In this document: piece by piece, positions 44,340-53,773 of the stretch | Layout: the number at the start of each line of letters is the position of its first letter | How positions within the stretch are numbered: the stretch's first letter is position 1 | From: Cellulomonas sp. SG140 | Lineage (GTDB): Bacteria > Actinomycetota > Actinomycetes > Actinomycetales > Cellulomonadaceae | Direction: 5' to 3' | NCBI RefSeq assembly: GCF_025770785.1 | Contig: NZ_JANZLA010000005.1 | Span: forward strand, 1 to 64,000 | DNA length: 64,000 bases | The notes under the pieces: model-generated | The model's database searches: none | What the model saw: only the letters and a program-made list of their open reading frames with translations | Told to the model about the DNA's origin: nothing | Program-made: the position numbers and the translations under genes

Positions 44340-45278
44340 TCAGGAGTGGATCACCGTGCCCGTCGCACCGCTCATCGCGAGCGGCGCCTTCTCCAGCGCG
44401 CAGATCACCGCACGCCGTCCGGGCCCGCTCGCGACGAATCCCGTCGCCGCCTGCACCTTCGGCAGCATGGAACCGGCACCGAACTGCCCCTCGTCCACGT
44501 ACCGCTGCGCGGTTGCGAGGTCGAGGTGGTCCAGGTCCTGCTGCTGCGGCGTGCCGAACCCGATCGCCACCTTCTCGACCGCCGTGAGGACGAACAGGTA
44601 GTCGGCACCGACCACCTCGGCCAGCTTCGCCGAGGCGAAGTCCTTGTCGACCACCGCCCGCACGCCGTGGTGGTCACCGTCGGCGTCCCGCACCACGGGG
44701 ATCCCGCCGCCGCCGCACGCCACCACGATGAACTCGTGGTCCAGCAGGTTGAGGATCGAGTCCCGCTCCACGATGTCCACCGGTCGCGGCGACGCCACCA
44801 GGGTGCGCCAGCCGCGTCCGGAGTCCTCGGACATGGACAGCCCCGGGGTGGCCGCCATCATCCGACGTGCGGTGGCCTCGTCGTAGAAGCCGCCGATCGG
44901 CTTGGTCGGCCGCGCGAACGCGGGGTCGTCGGGGTCGACCTCCACGCGCGTGACCACGGAGGCGACGTGCCACGGCATGCCGACCCGCCGCAGCTCACGG
45001 GCGATGCCCTGCTGCAGGTGGTAGCCGATGTACCCCTGGCTCATGGCCGTGCACTCCGGCAGGTCCAGCGCGGCGACCCGGTCGGTGTGCTGCGAGGCGA
45101 TCTCGAACGCCAGCTCGATGGCGCCGACCTGGGGTCCGTTGCCGTGGGACACGATGATCTCGTGCCCCTGGGCGATCAGACCGACCAGGGCCGGGGCGGC
45201 GGCGTCGATCCGCTCCTGCTGCTCGGCCGGGCACGTGCCGAGGGCGTTGCCGCCCAGGGCGATGACGATGCGTGACAT
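44340..45278 (-). CDS. arcC: Carbamate kinase
   Basis: A 312-aa protein from ATG 45276-45278. Amino-acid-kinase fold with IVIALGGNALG at the start, IIVSHGNGPQVGA, SQGYIGYHLQQ, VACGGGGIPV and the ATP-binding VVDKDFASAKLAEVVGAD. It converts carbamoyl phosphate plus ADP to ATP, carbon dioxide and ammonia, the ATP-yielding last step of agmatine catabolism (the aguC role). It is the last gene of the agmatine operon, nine bases after the carbamoyltransferase. Family motifs appear intact. Confidence 0.95.
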   Translation of the reverse strand: MSRIVIALGGNALGTCPAEQQERIDAAAPALVGLIAQGHEIIVSHGNGPQVGAIELAFEIASQHTDRVAALDLPECTAMSQGYIGYHLQQGIARELRRVGMPWHVASVVTRVEVDPDDPAFARPTKPIGGFYDEATARRMMAATPGLSMSEDSGRGWRTLVASPRPVDIVERDSILNLLDHEFIVVACGGGGIPVVRDADGDHHGVRAVVDKDFASAKLAEVVGADYLFVLTAVEKVAIGFGTPQQQDLDHLDLATAQRYVDEGQFGAGSMLPKVQAATGFVASGPGRRAVICALEKAPLAMSGATGTVIHS

Positions 45279-45287
45279 GCGGGCGCC

Positions 45288-46298
45288 TCAGAGGATGCCG
45301 GCGAGCACGGACTCGAGCTCGGCCTTCGCCGCCGCGACCTTGACCGGGTTCGGCACCTCCGGCCGCAGGAAGTACACCAGCAGCGCGCGCTGGGCGGTGA
45401 GCCGGTTGCCGGCCTGGTCGAAGGCGATGGAGAAGTCGGCGTCCAGCACGTCGTCGGTGACCTCCTCGCCGCGGGTGGCGGGCAGGCAGTGCATGAACTT
45501 GGCGTCGGGCCCGGCCAGGGCCATCAGGTCGCGGTTCACCTGGTAGGTGGGCATGAAGGCGGCGAGCCGCTCGGCCTCGCCGAGCTCGGCCTCGTAGTCG
45601 CCGTACCAGACGTCGGTGTAGACGAAGTCCGCGCCGGCCAGCGCCTTGGCGGCATCGTCCGTCACCAGCACGCTGCCGTGCGACGTCTCGCAGTTCGCCC
45701 GGCCGATCGCCTGCAGCTCCGGCTTCAGCTGGAACCTCTCGGGCCCGAACTGGACGAACTCCATGCCCATCTTGGTGGTGATCATCATCAGCGAGGCGCA
45801 CACCTGGGTGGCGTCGCCGACGAACACCACCTTGCAGTCCTCCAGCCGCTTCCCGGCCGGCAGGTGCTCGACCATGGTGATCAGGTCGCCGATCTCCTGC
45901 GTCGGGTGGTTGTAGTCCGACATCCCGTTGAGCACCGGGATGGTGGCGTACCGGGCCAGGTCCGCCACGGTGTGGTGCCGCGCGACGCGGGCCATCACCA
46001 CGTCGACCAGGCGGGACAGCACGCGGGCGGTGTCCTCCATGGACTCGTGGCCGCCGAGCTGGATCTGGCCGGGAGCCAGGTACTGCGCGTGCCCGCCGAG
46101 CTGGGACATCGCCGTCTCGAACGACACGCGGGTACGGGTGGACGACTGCTCGAAGATCATGCCGAGCGTCCGGCCGGCCAGCAGCGGCGGGAAGTACCCG
46201 GCACGGACGCAGCGCTTGAGGGTCAGGCCGAGGCGGACGAGGTCGAGCACCTCGTCCTTCGTGAGGTCCTGGGTGTCGATGAAGTGGCGGGGGGACAT
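45288..46298 (-). CDS. ptcA: Putrescine carbamoyltransferase
   Basis: A 336-aa protein from ATG 46296-46298. Carbamoyl-phosphate loop STRTR at 53-57, NHPTQE near 130-135, HCLPATRG at 270-277. Ornithine transcarbamylases have a DVWVSMG loop at the amino-acid site; here it is [11 protein letters not shown] (WYG at 231-233), the signature of putrescine carbamoyltransferases, which lack the SMG loop. It phosphorolyses N-carbamoylputrescine to putrescine and carbamoyl phosphate. Its position between agmatine deiminase and carbamate kinase supports this over arginine biosynthesis. Confidence 0.9.
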   Translation of the reverse strand: MSPRHFIDTQDLTKDEVLDLVRLGLTLKRCVRAGYFPPLLAGRTLGMIFEQSSTRTRVSFETAMSQLGGHAQYLAPGQIQLGGHESMEDTARVLSRLVDVVMARVARHHTVADLARYATIPVLNGMSDYNHPTQEIGDLITMVEHLPAGKRLEDCKVVFVGDATQVCASLMMITTKMGMEFVQFGPERFQLKPELQAIGRANCETSHGSVLVTDDAAKALAGADFVYTDVWYGDYEAELGEAERLAAFMPTYQVNRDLMALAGPDAKFMHCLPATRGEEVTDDVLDADFSIAFDQAGNRLTAQRALLVYFLRPEVPNPVKVAAAKAELESVLAGIL

Positions 46299-46312
46299 GG
46301 CTCTCTCCTGCG

Positions 46313-46336
46313 GGTTCGTGGGCTGGTTCGTGGGCT
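46313..46336. repeat. 12-bp tandem repeat in the aguA-ptcA intergenic region
   Basis: GGTTCGTGGGCT occurs twice in tandem (46313-46324, 46325-46336), followed by a partial third copy. It lies just upstream of the ptcA start within a 210-bp gene-free gap. No promoter was identified in the gap. Confidence 0.8.
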
Positions 46337-46508
46337 GGTTCTGGGTGTGCGGGGTCGGCCGAGCGCGGTCGGGTCGCCGCGGGTGCGGGAGCAGGACCGG
46401 TCGGATGCCGGGGGAGGGATGGTGGCGTCGTCGTGACGCCGGTCGCGTCGGCCCCGTCGGGGTCGGGCGAACGCCCTGGTCAGGGCGTGGGGTGGTGGAG
46501 AGGCGTGG

Positions 46509-47606
46509 TCAGCGCCCGGAGGGCACCTGCTGGGTGATGCAGTGCACGTTGCCGCCGCCCAGCAGGATCTCCCGGCCGGGGACCGTGACGATGCGGCGGG
46601 GGGCGAACAGCTGCGTGTACGCGGCCACCGCGGCGTCGTCGTGCGGGTCGTCGAACACCGGCAGCACCACCAGCTCGTTCCCGATGTACGAGTTCACGTA
46701 GCTGCCGGCCAGCCGGTCACCGGCCTCGCGCGGCAGCGTGCCCTCGATCGAGTCGACGCCGCGGGACTCCTCCTCGGTGATGACGATCGGACCGGGCTGG
46801 TGGATCTTCACCACCTCGAAGGACCGGCCGCGCGCGTCCGTCGTGGACTGAAGCACCTTCAGCGCCGCCGCCGACCGCTCGTGCTGCGGGTCGGTCTCGT
46901 CGTCCGTCCAGGTCAGCATCACCACGCCCGGCCGGACGAACCGGCAGAAGTTGTCGACGTGCCCGTTGGTCTCGTCGAGAAAGACGCCGTACGGCAGCCA
47001 GACGACGACCTCGACCCCGAGGTGGTCGCGCAGGTGCTGCTCGATGTCCTCCCTGGTCAGGTCGGGGTTCCGGCCCGCCGACAGCAGGCACTCCTCGGTG
47101 ACCAGCACCGTGCCCTCACCGTCGACGTCGATCGAGCCGCCCTCGAGCACCAGCGGTGCGCGGTACCGGTCCACGCCCTCGATCTCGAGCACCTTGCGGG
47201 CCACGGCGTCGTCGGCCGCCCAGGGGAAGTACAGCCCGTCGACCAGACCGCCCCAGGCGTTGAACACCCAGTCGACGCCGCGGACGTCACCCTCGTCGTT
47301 CACCACGAAGGTCGGGCCGGTGTCGCGCATCCAGGAGTCGTCGTTGGACATCTCCACCACCCGGACCTGCTCGGGCAGCTGGCTGCGGGCGTTGTCGTAC
47401 TGCCGCGCGGACACCGCGACGGTGACGGCCTCCGTCTCGGCGATGGCCGTCGCCACCGCGGTGAACGCGGCCTGTGCGGGCTTGCCGCCGAGGCGCCAGT
47501 TGTCGGGGCGCTCGGGCCAGACGAGCCAGCAGCCGCTGTGGTGGGCCCACTCGGCCGGCATGCGGTAGCCGTCGGCGGCGGGGGTGGAGCTGTGCGTGCG
47601 TGCCAT
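46509..47606 (-). CDS. aguA: Agmatine deiminase
   Basis: A 365-aa protein from ATG 47604-47606. Peptidyl-arginine-deiminase-like fold with the conserved [20 protein letters not shown] start, [27 protein letters not shown] and the nucleophile region [13 protein letters not shown] (Cys ~356). It hydrolyses agmatine to N-carbamoylputrescine and ammonia. Glu, Asp, His and Cys catalytic positions are all visible. The antiporter gene precedes it and putrescine carbamoyltransferase follows, completing the pathway. Confidence 0.96.
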   Translation of the reverse strand: MARTHSSTPAADGYRMPAEWAHHSGCWLVWPERPDNWRLGGKPAQAAFTAVATAIAETEAVTVAVSARQYDNARSQLPEQVRVVEMSNDDSWMRDTGPTFVVNDEGDVRGVDWVFNAWGGLVDGLYFPWAADDAVARKVLEIEGVDRYRAPLVLEGGSIDVDGEGTVLVTEECLLSAGRNPDLTREDIEQHLRDHLGVEVVVWLPYGVFLDETNGHVDNFCRFVRPGVVMLTWTDDETDPQHERSAAALKVLQSTTDARGRSFEVVKIHQPGPIVITEEESRGVDSIEGTLPREAGDRLAGSYVNSYIGNELVVLPVFDDPHDDAAVAAYTQLFAPRRIVTVPGREILLGGGNVHCITQQVPSGR

Positions 47607-47703
47607 GGGAGGCGACCTTCCTGGGGCGTCGGTGGTCGTGCCGGGTGGTCCCGGTCGGGGATCGCCCGGGACCACCCGGGGTCGGGGGATCAGGTGGGTG
47701 CGG

Positions 47704-49185
47704 TCAGTCGACGACCGCGAGCTCCGGCTCCGCGTCCGGGTCCTCGCCGCGCTCCAGCGCGCGGTCCCGGGTCCAGCGCGGTGCGCGGGCGCAGAAGTAC
47801 TCCTGGATGCCGACGGTGATGGCGAGCCCGATGAGGATCGAGCCGGTCACGGCCCAGGAGAAGTCGTACGGGTTCCAGACGAAGAACACCGCCGCAGCCG
47901 TCAGCAGGGCCGTCGGCACCCACGTGACCAGCCACGTCATGGTCCGACCACCGGGTACCTGGTAGGGCCGCACCCGGTCCGGGTCGATGCGACGCAGCTT
48001 GCCGAACGCCAGCATCATCACGATGTAGGGCAGCAGGAAGATCACCGACGAGAACGCGAACAGGTTCCAGAACACCTCGTCGATCGACCCGCCGGTCACC
48101 GAGAACAGCACGGCGTACGCCAGCGTGAACACCGTCCCCACCAGGGAGCAGAGCATCGCGGCGCCGACGGGGGTGCCGCGGTCGGGGTGCGTCCGGGCGA
48201 ACACCTTGGGCAGGTCGCCCTGCTGGGCGGACTCGGCCGCGGCGATGTTCGCGCCGATGGTCCACGGCACCAGGCTGGCGAAGAAGCAGAACAGGGCGCC
48301 GATGCCGAGGATGGTCACCACGGTGCTCGCGACGCCGGAGTCGCCGAAGCCGCGGCGCAGCGCGTCGACGAGTCCGGTCGTCTTCGAGATCTCGTCGGCC
48401 GGCACGATGAGCTGCATGCCGACCGTCGCCACCAGGTAGAACGCACCGATCAGCGCACCGGCGATCGCGATGGTCCGCGGGACGTCCCGGCGCGGGTTCT
48501 CCATCTGGGTGGAGGCGGACGACATCAGCTCGAACCCGAGGAAGTTGTAGATGACGATCGGCAGCGCCGCGATGAACGCCGGCAGCGTGTGGGTGGGGAT
48601 CACCGAGCCGACCGACCACGTGGTGGCCGAGCCGTGGTGGGCGGTGTAGATGCCGCCGGCGACGGCCAGGGCGACGATCACCGCGATGGTGATGCCGGCG
48701 CCGAGGTTGGACACCCACGTGCCGGTCTTCAGGCTGCGGGCGTTCACCCAGTAGTTGATCCAGATCAGCGTGACGGTCACCGCCACCTGCACCCAGAAGT
48801 TCAGGTGCCCGTCGAAGAACATCGACGAGATGGCCCCGGAGAACATCAGGTACACGCTGGGCACCCACAGGCCGACGTTCAGCCAGTACCACCACGACAC
48901 CCGGGTGCCCCAGCGGTTGCCGAACGCCCGGACCACCCAGGCGTAGATGCCGCCCGCGTCGGGGTAGGCGGAGCCGAGCTCGCTGGTGACCAGGCCGTAG
49001 GGGACGAAGAAGACGACGATGATCGCGACCGTCCAGAAGATGGCGGTCGGACCGACGGCGGCCGTCACGGTCAGCTGCGACAGCAGCAGCATCGCCGCCA
49101 CCGAGAACAGCACCATGTCGAACATCCGGAACGTCTTGCGGGTCCCTGTGTCGGCCGTCGGGGGACGGTCCGTCTGCGCGGTCAT
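47704..49185 (-). CDS. APC-family transporter (probable agmatine/putrescine antiporter)
   Basis: A 493-aa protein; ATG 49183-49185 with AAAGGAG six bases upstream. About twelve membrane helices of the amino acid-polyamine-organocation family: [60 protein letters not shown] (helix 6 region) and [21 protein letters not shown] segment. Placed first in the agmatine operon, it probably exchanges agmatine for putrescine (the aguD role), by inference from context. Two TetR-type operators lie 90-130 bp upstream of its start. Confidence 0.88.
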   Translation of the reverse strand: MTAQTDRPPTADTGTRKTFRMFDMVLFSVAAMLLLSQLTVTAAVGPTAIFWTVAIIVVFFVPYGLVTSELGSAYPDAGGIYAWVVRAFGNRWGTRVSWWYWLNVGLWVPSVYLMFSGAISSMFFDGHLNFWVQVAVTVTLIWINYWVNARSLKTGTWVSNLGAGITIAVIVALAVAGGIYTAHHGSATTWSVGSVIPTHTLPAFIAALPIVIYNFLGFELMSSASTQMENPRRDVPRTIAIAGALIGAFYLVATVGMQLIVPADEISKTTGLVDALRRGFGDSGVASTVVTILGIGALFCFFASLVPWTIGANIAAAESAQQGDLPKVFARTHPDRGTPVGAAMLCSLVGTVFTLAYAVLFSVTGGSIDEVFWNLFAFSSVIFLLPYIVMMLAFGKLRRIDPDRVRPYQVPGGRTMTWLVTWVPTALLTAAAVFFVWNPYDFSWAVTGSILIGLAITVGIQEYFCARAPRWTRDRALERGEDPDAEPELAVVD

Positions 49186-49274
49186 TGCAGCTCCTTTGCG
49201 TGGCGTGCCGCTGTGCCGAGTCGCGCACGTCGCACCGGGGGAGCCGCTCGCGGTCGCGAGGTCTGGTCCGAACA

Positions 49275-49288
49275 TGTACAAACGTACA
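49275..49288. promoter_or_regulatory. TetR-type operator, copy 1
   Basis: TGTACAAACGTACA is a 14-bp inverted repeat (TGTAC-aaac-GTACA). It lies 90 bp upstream of the antiporter start, where promoter elements are expected. Confidence 0.75.
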
Positions 49289-49299
49289 ACTTCTCGTGT

Positions 49300-49313
49300 T
49301 GTACAAACGTACA
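49300..49313. promoter_or_regulatory. TetR-type operator, copy 2
   Basis: A second exact TGTACAAACGTACA, 25 bp from the first. The outer flanks of the pair are also mirrored (ACATGTAC and GTACATGT), giving a larger symmetric site of ~45 bp (49272-49316). The TetR gene ends 52 bp away. Confidence 0.75.
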
Positions 49314-49365
49314 TGTGACGAGATTGAGGCCTAGGGACCTTCGTCCTGCGGTGCGGTCGAGCTGA

Positions 49366-49995
49366 CTACGGCTGCACGCAGAGCCGTTCGACCACCACGC
49401 GCAGCCGGGTGGTCAGGTCCGGCACGCTGAGCTCGGCGTTCGAGACGGCCTCGAGCATCAGGCCGTCCACCAGGCACGCCACGATCTGCACCGCCTGGTC
49501 GCGCGGCACCGCCGGGTCGGTAGGCGGCAGCACCCGGTCCACCAGCTCGCCGATCATCCGCGACCAGGCGCGCGCCTCGTGGCGGACCACGCCGTTGCGC
49601 GTCGCCTCCATGAACATCTCGAACAGGGCCAGGTCGTACAGCGGGTCGGCCACCGTCTTGTCGAAGAACATCTCGGTCAGCACGTCCAGGGCCCGGTCGA
49701 CGTCCGGCACCTCGTGCAGCGCGTCGACGATGGACGCCAGCCGCACCGCCTCCGCCTCACGGGCGTGCGCCATCGTCTGGAGCAGCAGGTCGTCCCGGTC
49801 GGTGAAGTAGTACGTCGTCGACCCGAGGGGAACCTGCGCCACCTTGGCGACCGCGCGGTGCGTCACCGCGGAGGCGCCGCCGGTGCCGAACACCCGGACC
49901 GAGGCGTCGAGGATCTGCTCGCGCTTGCGCTCACCGGTGGTGGTCTTGGCCCGCGACCCGTTGCTGCCGGTCCCCGTCGAGTGCCCCTCTGCCAC
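49366..49995 (-). CDS. TetR/AcrR-family transcriptional regulator of the agmatine operon
   Basis: A 209-aa protein from GTG 49993-49995. The N-terminal helix-turn-helix is at ~20-65: KREQILDASVRVFGTGGASA, then VTHRAVAKVAQVPLGSTTYY. The ligand domain is the AefR/TetR_C type with a helical bundle. It lies directly upstream of the agmatine operon in the same direction and next to two operator copies, so it is the obvious regulator, likely responding to agmatine or a derivative (the AguR role; inference). Confidence 0.88.
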   Translation of the reverse strand: MAEGHSTGTGSNGSRAKTTTGERKREQILDASVRVFGTGGASAVTHRAVAKVAQVPLGSTTYYFTDRDDLLLQTMAHAREAEAVRLASIVDALHEVPDVDRALDVLTEMFFDKTVADPLYDLALFEMFMEATRNGVVRHEARAWSRMIGELVDRVLPPTDPAVPRDQAVQIVACLVDGLMLEAVSNAELSVPDLTTRLRVVVERLCVQP

Positions 49996-50096
49996 CGAAC
50001 CCGCTCCCGTCGTCCACCCTGACCACTCCGGGGTGCAGGCTAGCGCCGTGCTCCGGGCCCGCCGTCGGGACCGGCGCACGCGGACGGTCCGCCGGA

Positions 50097-50558
50097 TCAG
50101 ACGCGCGCGCGACGGCGCTCGATCGCAGCGCCCGCGGGGCCGTCGGCGACGAGCGCGCGCAGCACGGTGATCGTGCTGTGGGCGGTCTCGTCGTCCGGGA
50201 GCGCGGCCCGCAGCCGTGCGTGGAAAGCCGCCTCCACCTGCGCGATCTGCCGCGCGAGCTCGGCGCCGGACGGGGTGAGGCGCAGCCGGGTCAGGCGGCC
50301 GTCGGCCTCGTCGGGGACCTGCTCCGCCCAGCCTGCGGCGACCACCGTGCGGGTGAGCCGGCTCGGGCTGCCCGTCTCGCACACCAGCAGGGCGCCCAGC
50401 TCCTTGACGGACAACGGTTCGTGGCTGCCGGCCAGCACGGTGAGCACCTCGGACTGTGCCGGGGTGACGCCCAGGGGACGCAAGGCCTCGGTGAGCCGCC
50501 GGTTGCCCTCGCGCTGCGCGGCCAGCACCAGGTAGCGCAGCTCCTCGATGCGATCCAC
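50097..50558 (-). CDS. MarR-family transcriptional regulator
   Basis: 153 aa from GTG 50556-50558 (VDRIEELRYLVLAAQREGNR); a longer frame begins at 50603 but would cross the putative operator. Winged helix at ~35-100: LGVTPAQSEVLTVLAGSHEP, LSVKELGALLVCETGSPSRL and the wing DEADGRLTRLRLTPSGAEL. Divergent from an NmrA-like gene, a typical MarR-target arrangement. Ligand unknown. Confidence 0.87.
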   Translation of the reverse strand: MDRIEELRYLVLAAQREGNRRLTEALRPLGVTPAQSEVLTVLAGSHEPLSVKELGALLVCETGSPSRLTRTVVAAGWAEQVPDEADGRLTRLRLTPSGAELARQIAQVEAAFHARLRAALPDDETAHSTITVLRALVADGPAGAAIERRRARV

Positions 50559-50584
50559 GGGGTCACCATACCGGTGACACAACA

Positions 50585-50602
50585 TGCGTGACATGTCTTG
50601 CA
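50585..50602. promoter_or_regulatory. Putative MarR operator in the divergent promoter
   Basis: TGC-GT-GACATGTC-TT-GCA is an 18-bp imperfect palindrome (7 of 9 pairs). It lies between the MarR start (50558) and the NmrA-like start (50659). A second repeat, GTCACC/GGTGAC, is at 50562-50578. Confidence 0.5.
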
Positions 50603-50658
50603 CCGGTCAGGACGGCGAGGCAGACTCGGTGACACGTCATCGATGTGGAGGAGGAACC

Positions 50659-51615
50659 ATGATCGCCGTCATCGGATCAACCGGGTTCGTCGGTACGGCC
50701 CTGACCCGTCAGCTGCGCGCAGCCGGCCCTGCGGAGGGCGGTCGTCCCGAGCCGGTCCGCGTGCTGGTCCGCGACGAGGCGCGGGCCCGCGCCCGGCTCG
50801 GCGGTGCCGGGGGCGAGCGGTTGGACGTCGTCGTCGGCGACATGCACGACGAAGCCGCGCTCGACGCCCTGCTCGCCGGGGCCCGCGCCGTCTACGTGCT
50901 GGTGCAGACCGTCACCGCCCGGCAGCCCGACGGCGCCGGGGACTTCGCCGACGCGGAACGACGAGCCACCGAGCTGCTGGTCGCGGCCGCCCGCCGCGCC
51001 GGCACCCGCCGGCTGCTCACCGTCGGGCTGATCGACGCCCGGGCGCAGGCGACCAACCCCTGGGTGCGCTCGCGGGTGGCCGTCGAGCGGCAGCTGCTCG
51101 GCAGCGGGCTCGACGTGACGGTGCTGCGGCCCGGGCTCGTCGCCGGCAAGGGCGGGGCCGGGTTCGACGACCTGCTGACGGCCGCCCGCCGCCCTGTCGC
51201 CGCGATCCGCGGTGCGGGACGGCAGCGCTGGTCGTGGATCGCGCTCGACGACCTGGTCGGCTACCTGGTGGACGCGCTCGACGAGCCGGCGACGTACGGC
51301 CGGGTGCTCGACGTCGGCACCGTCGACGCCCCGACCTACCGCGAGCTGGTCACCGCGACGGCGGCTGCGCTGGGCCGGCCGGCGCCGCACGTCATCGGGC
51401 TGCCGCTGGGCGTGCTGCACCTGGTGGCACCGTTGCTCGAGCGCGTCGGCGGACACCCGCGCGGGGGTCTGCGGGCCGCCCTGGACCACCTGGCCGACGA
51501 CCTCGTGGGCGACCCAGTGCCGATCCGCGCGCTGCTGCCGCGGGACCTGCTCGACTGGGACGCCTGCGTGCACGCCGCGATCGAGCAGGCGCCCGCGGTG
51601 GTGCCGACGCACTGA
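50659..51615 (+). CDS. NmrA-like NAD(P)-binding oxidoreductase
   Basis: A 318-aa protein; ATG 50659 preceded by GGAGGAGG. N-terminal Rossmann motif MIAVIGSTGFVGTALTRQL (GxxGxxG), then LVRDEARARARL, DVVVGDMHDEAALDALL and the C-terminal substrate part. No YxxxK catalytic pair is obvious, as in NmrA/HSCARG-type redox sensors and some atypical SDRs. Under likely control of the divergent MarR regulator. Substrate unknown. Confidence 0.87.
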   Translation: MIAVIGSTGFVGTALTRQLRAAGPAEGGRPEPVRVLVRDEARARARLGGAGGERLDVVVGDMHDEAALDALLAGARAVYVLVQTVTARQPDGAGDFADAERRATELLVAAARRAGTRRLLTVGLIDARAQATNPWVRSRVAVERQLLGSGLDVTVLRPGLVAGKGGAGFDDLLTAARRPVAAIRGAGRQRWSWIALDDLVGYLVDALDEPATYGRVLDVGTVDAPTYRELVTATAAALGRPAPHVIGLPLGVLHLVAPLLERVGGHPRGGLRAALDHLADDLVGDPVPIRALLPRDLLDWDACVHAAIEQAPAVVPTH

Positions 51616-51648
51616 GCAGGAGCGCCGCCCGCCCCAAGCCGGAGCCGG

Positions 51649-51667
51649 CCCGCCGCAGACTGGCGGG
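51649..51667. terminator. Weak hairpin between convergent genes
   Basis: CCCGCC (51649-51654) pairs with GGCGGG (51662-51667) over a 7-base loop. It lies between the stops of the NmrA-like (+) and YbaK (-) genes. The stem is short, so terminator activity is uncertain. Confidence 0.4.
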
Positions 51668-51670
51668 GGG

Positions 51671-52147
51671 TCAGTCGGGCAGTCGGGAGACGGTCACCCA
51701 CCCCGCCGGCCGGGCGACCGTCTCCAGCTCGTCGCACGTCAGCTCGATGGCCGAGGCGGCGTCGCCGCACGCGGGGAACACCGAGTCGAACCGCTGCAGG
51801 GACGTGTCCAGCCACACGGTGGCGGACTCCGGGTTGCCGAACGGGCACACGCCGCCGGGCTCGTGGCCCGTCAGCCGCTCGACCTCGTCCCCACCCAGCA
51901 TCCGCGCCTTCAGCCCGAACGCCTGCTTGAAGCCGGCGTTGTCCAGGCGTGCGTCGCCGGCCAGCACGACGAGGATCGCCGTGTCGGGGTCGGCCCCGCG
52001 GAAGCTGAGCGTCTTGGCGATCCGCTGCGGGGCAACCCCGAGCGCCTGCGCCGCGAGCTCGACGGTGGCGCTGGAGTGCTCGGTGACGATCACGTCGTCG
52101 GCGCGCCCGTACCGGGCGAGGTGGTCGCGGGCGCGGTCCAGGGACAT
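51671..52147 (-). CDS. YbaK/EbsC-family aminoacyl-tRNA deacylase
   Basis: A 158-aa protein from ATG 52145-52147. The family pattern is clear: SSATVELAAQALGVAPQRIA, KTLSFRGADPDTAILVVLAG (catalytic Lys in AKT), GHEPGGVCPFGNP and VWLDTSLQRFDSVFPACG. These proteins remove misacylated amino acids, usually Cys or Pro, from tRNA. Which mischarged tRNA is edited cannot be read from sequence. It is 25 bp downstream of the ScoMcrA-head-like gene. Confidence 0.9.
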   Translation of the reverse strand: MSLDRARDHLARYGRADDVIVTEHSSATVELAAQALGVAPQRIAKTLSFRGADPDTAILVVLAGDARLDNAGFKQAFGLKARMLGGDEVERLTGHEPGGVCPFGNPESATVWLDTSLQRFDSVFPACGDAASAIELTCDELETVARPAGWVTVSRLPD

Positions 52148-52172
52148 CGGGGGTCGCTCCTCGTCGGGCGGC

Positions 52173-52628
52173 TCAGCCGCAGTTGTCGCAGATGCCGGTG
52201 GCGGGCAGCGCCATGAAGCACGTCGGGCAGATCGCCGGCGCCTCGTCGGCCACGGCCGACCGCGACGGTGCGCTGCGGACCGACGGCGTCCTCACGGCCC
52301 GCGGCGCGCGGGCGGCGGGCCGGGCGGCGGCCGCCCTCGCTGCCGAGGCCGAGAACGGCTCGTGCACCTCGAACCCGCGCTTGCGGAGCAGGGCGACGGC
52401 GGCGTCCATGCCGTGGAACTCGTCGGCAGGCGCCAGGCGACCCGTCGCCAGCCGGTGCGCGACGCCCAGCACCGCGCGCGCGTCGTAGCTGAGCCCCTCG
52501 TGGACCACCGTGTACTCCGGCTGGGCCGTGAACCCGTAGAGGCGGAGGAACTCCGCACCGCCGCGCTGGTCGTACTCCGCGAGGGTCTGGATCACGTGCT
52601 GTCGCAGGACGGAGGAGAAGGTGGCCAC
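52173..52628 (-). CDS. Zinc-ribbon protein with ScoMcrA-head-like N-terminal domain
   Basis: A 151-aa protein from ATG 52626-52628. Residues 1-90 (VIQTLAEYDQRGGAEFLRLY, YTVVHEGLSYDARAVLGVAH, then MDAAVALLRKRGFEV) resemble the N-terminal 'head' domain of ScoMcrA, the type IV restriction enzyme of Streptomyces. This is from memory and moderate in certainty. An Ala/Arg-rich linker leads to a C-terminal zinc ribbon, CPTC and CDNC. No nuclease domain is present. It may bind nucleic acid; the role is unknown. Confidence 0.65.
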   Translation of the reverse strand: MATFSSVLRQHVIQTLAEYDQRGGAEFLRLYGFTAQPEYTVVHEGLSYDARAVLGVAHRLATGRLAPADEFHGMDAAVALLRKRGFEVHEPFSASAARAAAARPAARAPRAVRTPSVRSAPSRSAVADEAPAICPTCFMALPATGICDNCG

Positions 52629-52750
52629 GGCCAGCCAGGGTACGTCGCGCGGCTGGACGTCCCGAGTGCCGGCTGCGTCGCCGGGAGGCTCGTCGCACCT
52701 CGGGGCCGCGGTCGCACGGGTCCGCCTGACCCGCGGTCAGGCTCGGCCGG

Positions 52751-53773
52751 TCAGCGGATCGAGCCGGAGACCAGGGCGTCCGTCGCCGGTGCCGGGCTGG
52801 TCCGGCCGGGGTCGGCCTCACGCACCGGTCCGGGCACCAGGCGTCCCCGCACGGCGAGGACCGTGGTGCCGACGACCAGCGCGAGCAGCAGCGTCGTGGC
52901 GAGCCCGACCGACGCGACGGCAACGACGAGCACGGCCGGCTCCGGGTGCGAGTGCACCAGGCGCAGCCCCGAGTTGGCCATGGCGGCCAGCCCGAACGAG
53001 AACGCCCACAGCCCCGGTGCGAAGCCGGCGCCGAGCACCCAGCGCCACAGCCGCAGCATCAGCGCGAGCTGAAGCAGCCCGTACCCGAACAGCAGCAGCG
53101 CGACGGTGTCGAACCGGCCGCCGTTCACCGAGAGGTACGCGTAGCAGGCGACGAACGCCGGTGCGAGCTGCACCCCGACAACCCCGCGGGCCCGGGGGGC
53201 CACCTCGGTCCCGGTGCGCAGCCGGTGCGTGATGATCGGCTCGAGCGTCAACCAGGACACCAGCCCGGCGCCGAGGAACAGGTACCCGAGCTGATCGTGA
53301 CCGGCGACACCGAGCCCGATCGCGCTGATGAAGTTCGCCGCGACCAACGGCAGGTAGAACCCGGGCGTCGTCGCCTCGAGCGGTTGCGTGCCCGTCCACA
53401 GGGGCGCGACCCGGATCGCGGCGAACGCCACCTGCCCGGCGATGCCCAGCCACAGCAGCACGGCCGCGACCGCCGGCACGTACGGGTGCAGGCCGGCGGA
53501 GACGAGGATGCCTCCCGCCGGCAGCAGGCTGATGAACGAGAACGTCGCCGGGTCGCGCCACTCGGCGACGACGCCGTCCCGCGCGCGCACGCAGCGGTAC
53601 GCGTAGATCAGGGTGAGCACCAGCCACACGGCGCAGCCGGCGAGCACGCCGACCTCACCGACCCAGTGCGGGACCAGCCCGATGCTCGCGCCGTACCGCC
53701 ACGCGCTACCCAGGCCGAACACGCCGAGCACCATGCCGAAGAAGCTGACGGGGACGCGCTGGAGCGTGCGCAC
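52751..53773 (-). CDS. TehA/SLAC1-family transporter
   Basis: 340 aa from GTG 53771-53773 (AAGGA upstream; the open frame extends to 53866). Ten membrane helices in the TDT/SLAC1 arrangement, starting VPVSFFGMVLGVFGLGSAWR (helix 1 with the pore Phe type) and LEPIITHRLRTG in the middle. Family members are anion channels (SLAC1), tellurite-resistance TehA or dicarboxylate transporters. The length is usual. A short disordered tail ends the protein. Confidence 0.87.
   Translation of the reverse strand: MRTLQRVPVSFFGMVLGVFGLGSAWRYGASIGLVPHWVGEVGVLAGCAVWLVLTLIYAYRCVRARDGVVAEWRDPATFSFISLLPAGGILVSAGLHPYVPAVAAVLLWLGIAGQVAFAAIRVAPLWTGTQPLEATTPGFYLPLVAANFISAIGLGVAGHDQLGYLFLGAGLVSWLTLEPIITHRLRTGTEVAPRARGVVGVQLAPAFVACYAYLSVNGGRFDTVALLLFGYGLLQLALMLRLWRWVLGAGFAPGLWAFSFGLAAMANSGLRLVHSHPEPAVLVVAVASVGLATTLLLALVVGTTVLAVRGRLVPGPVREADPGRTSPAPATDALVSGSIR

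Noticed and set aside
45288-46298. Ornithine carbamoyltransferase of arginine synthesis or the arginine deiminase pathway
   Set aside because: The DVWYG loop replaces DVWxSMG, and the neighbours are agmatine deiminase and carbamate kinase, not arginine deiminase or arg genes.
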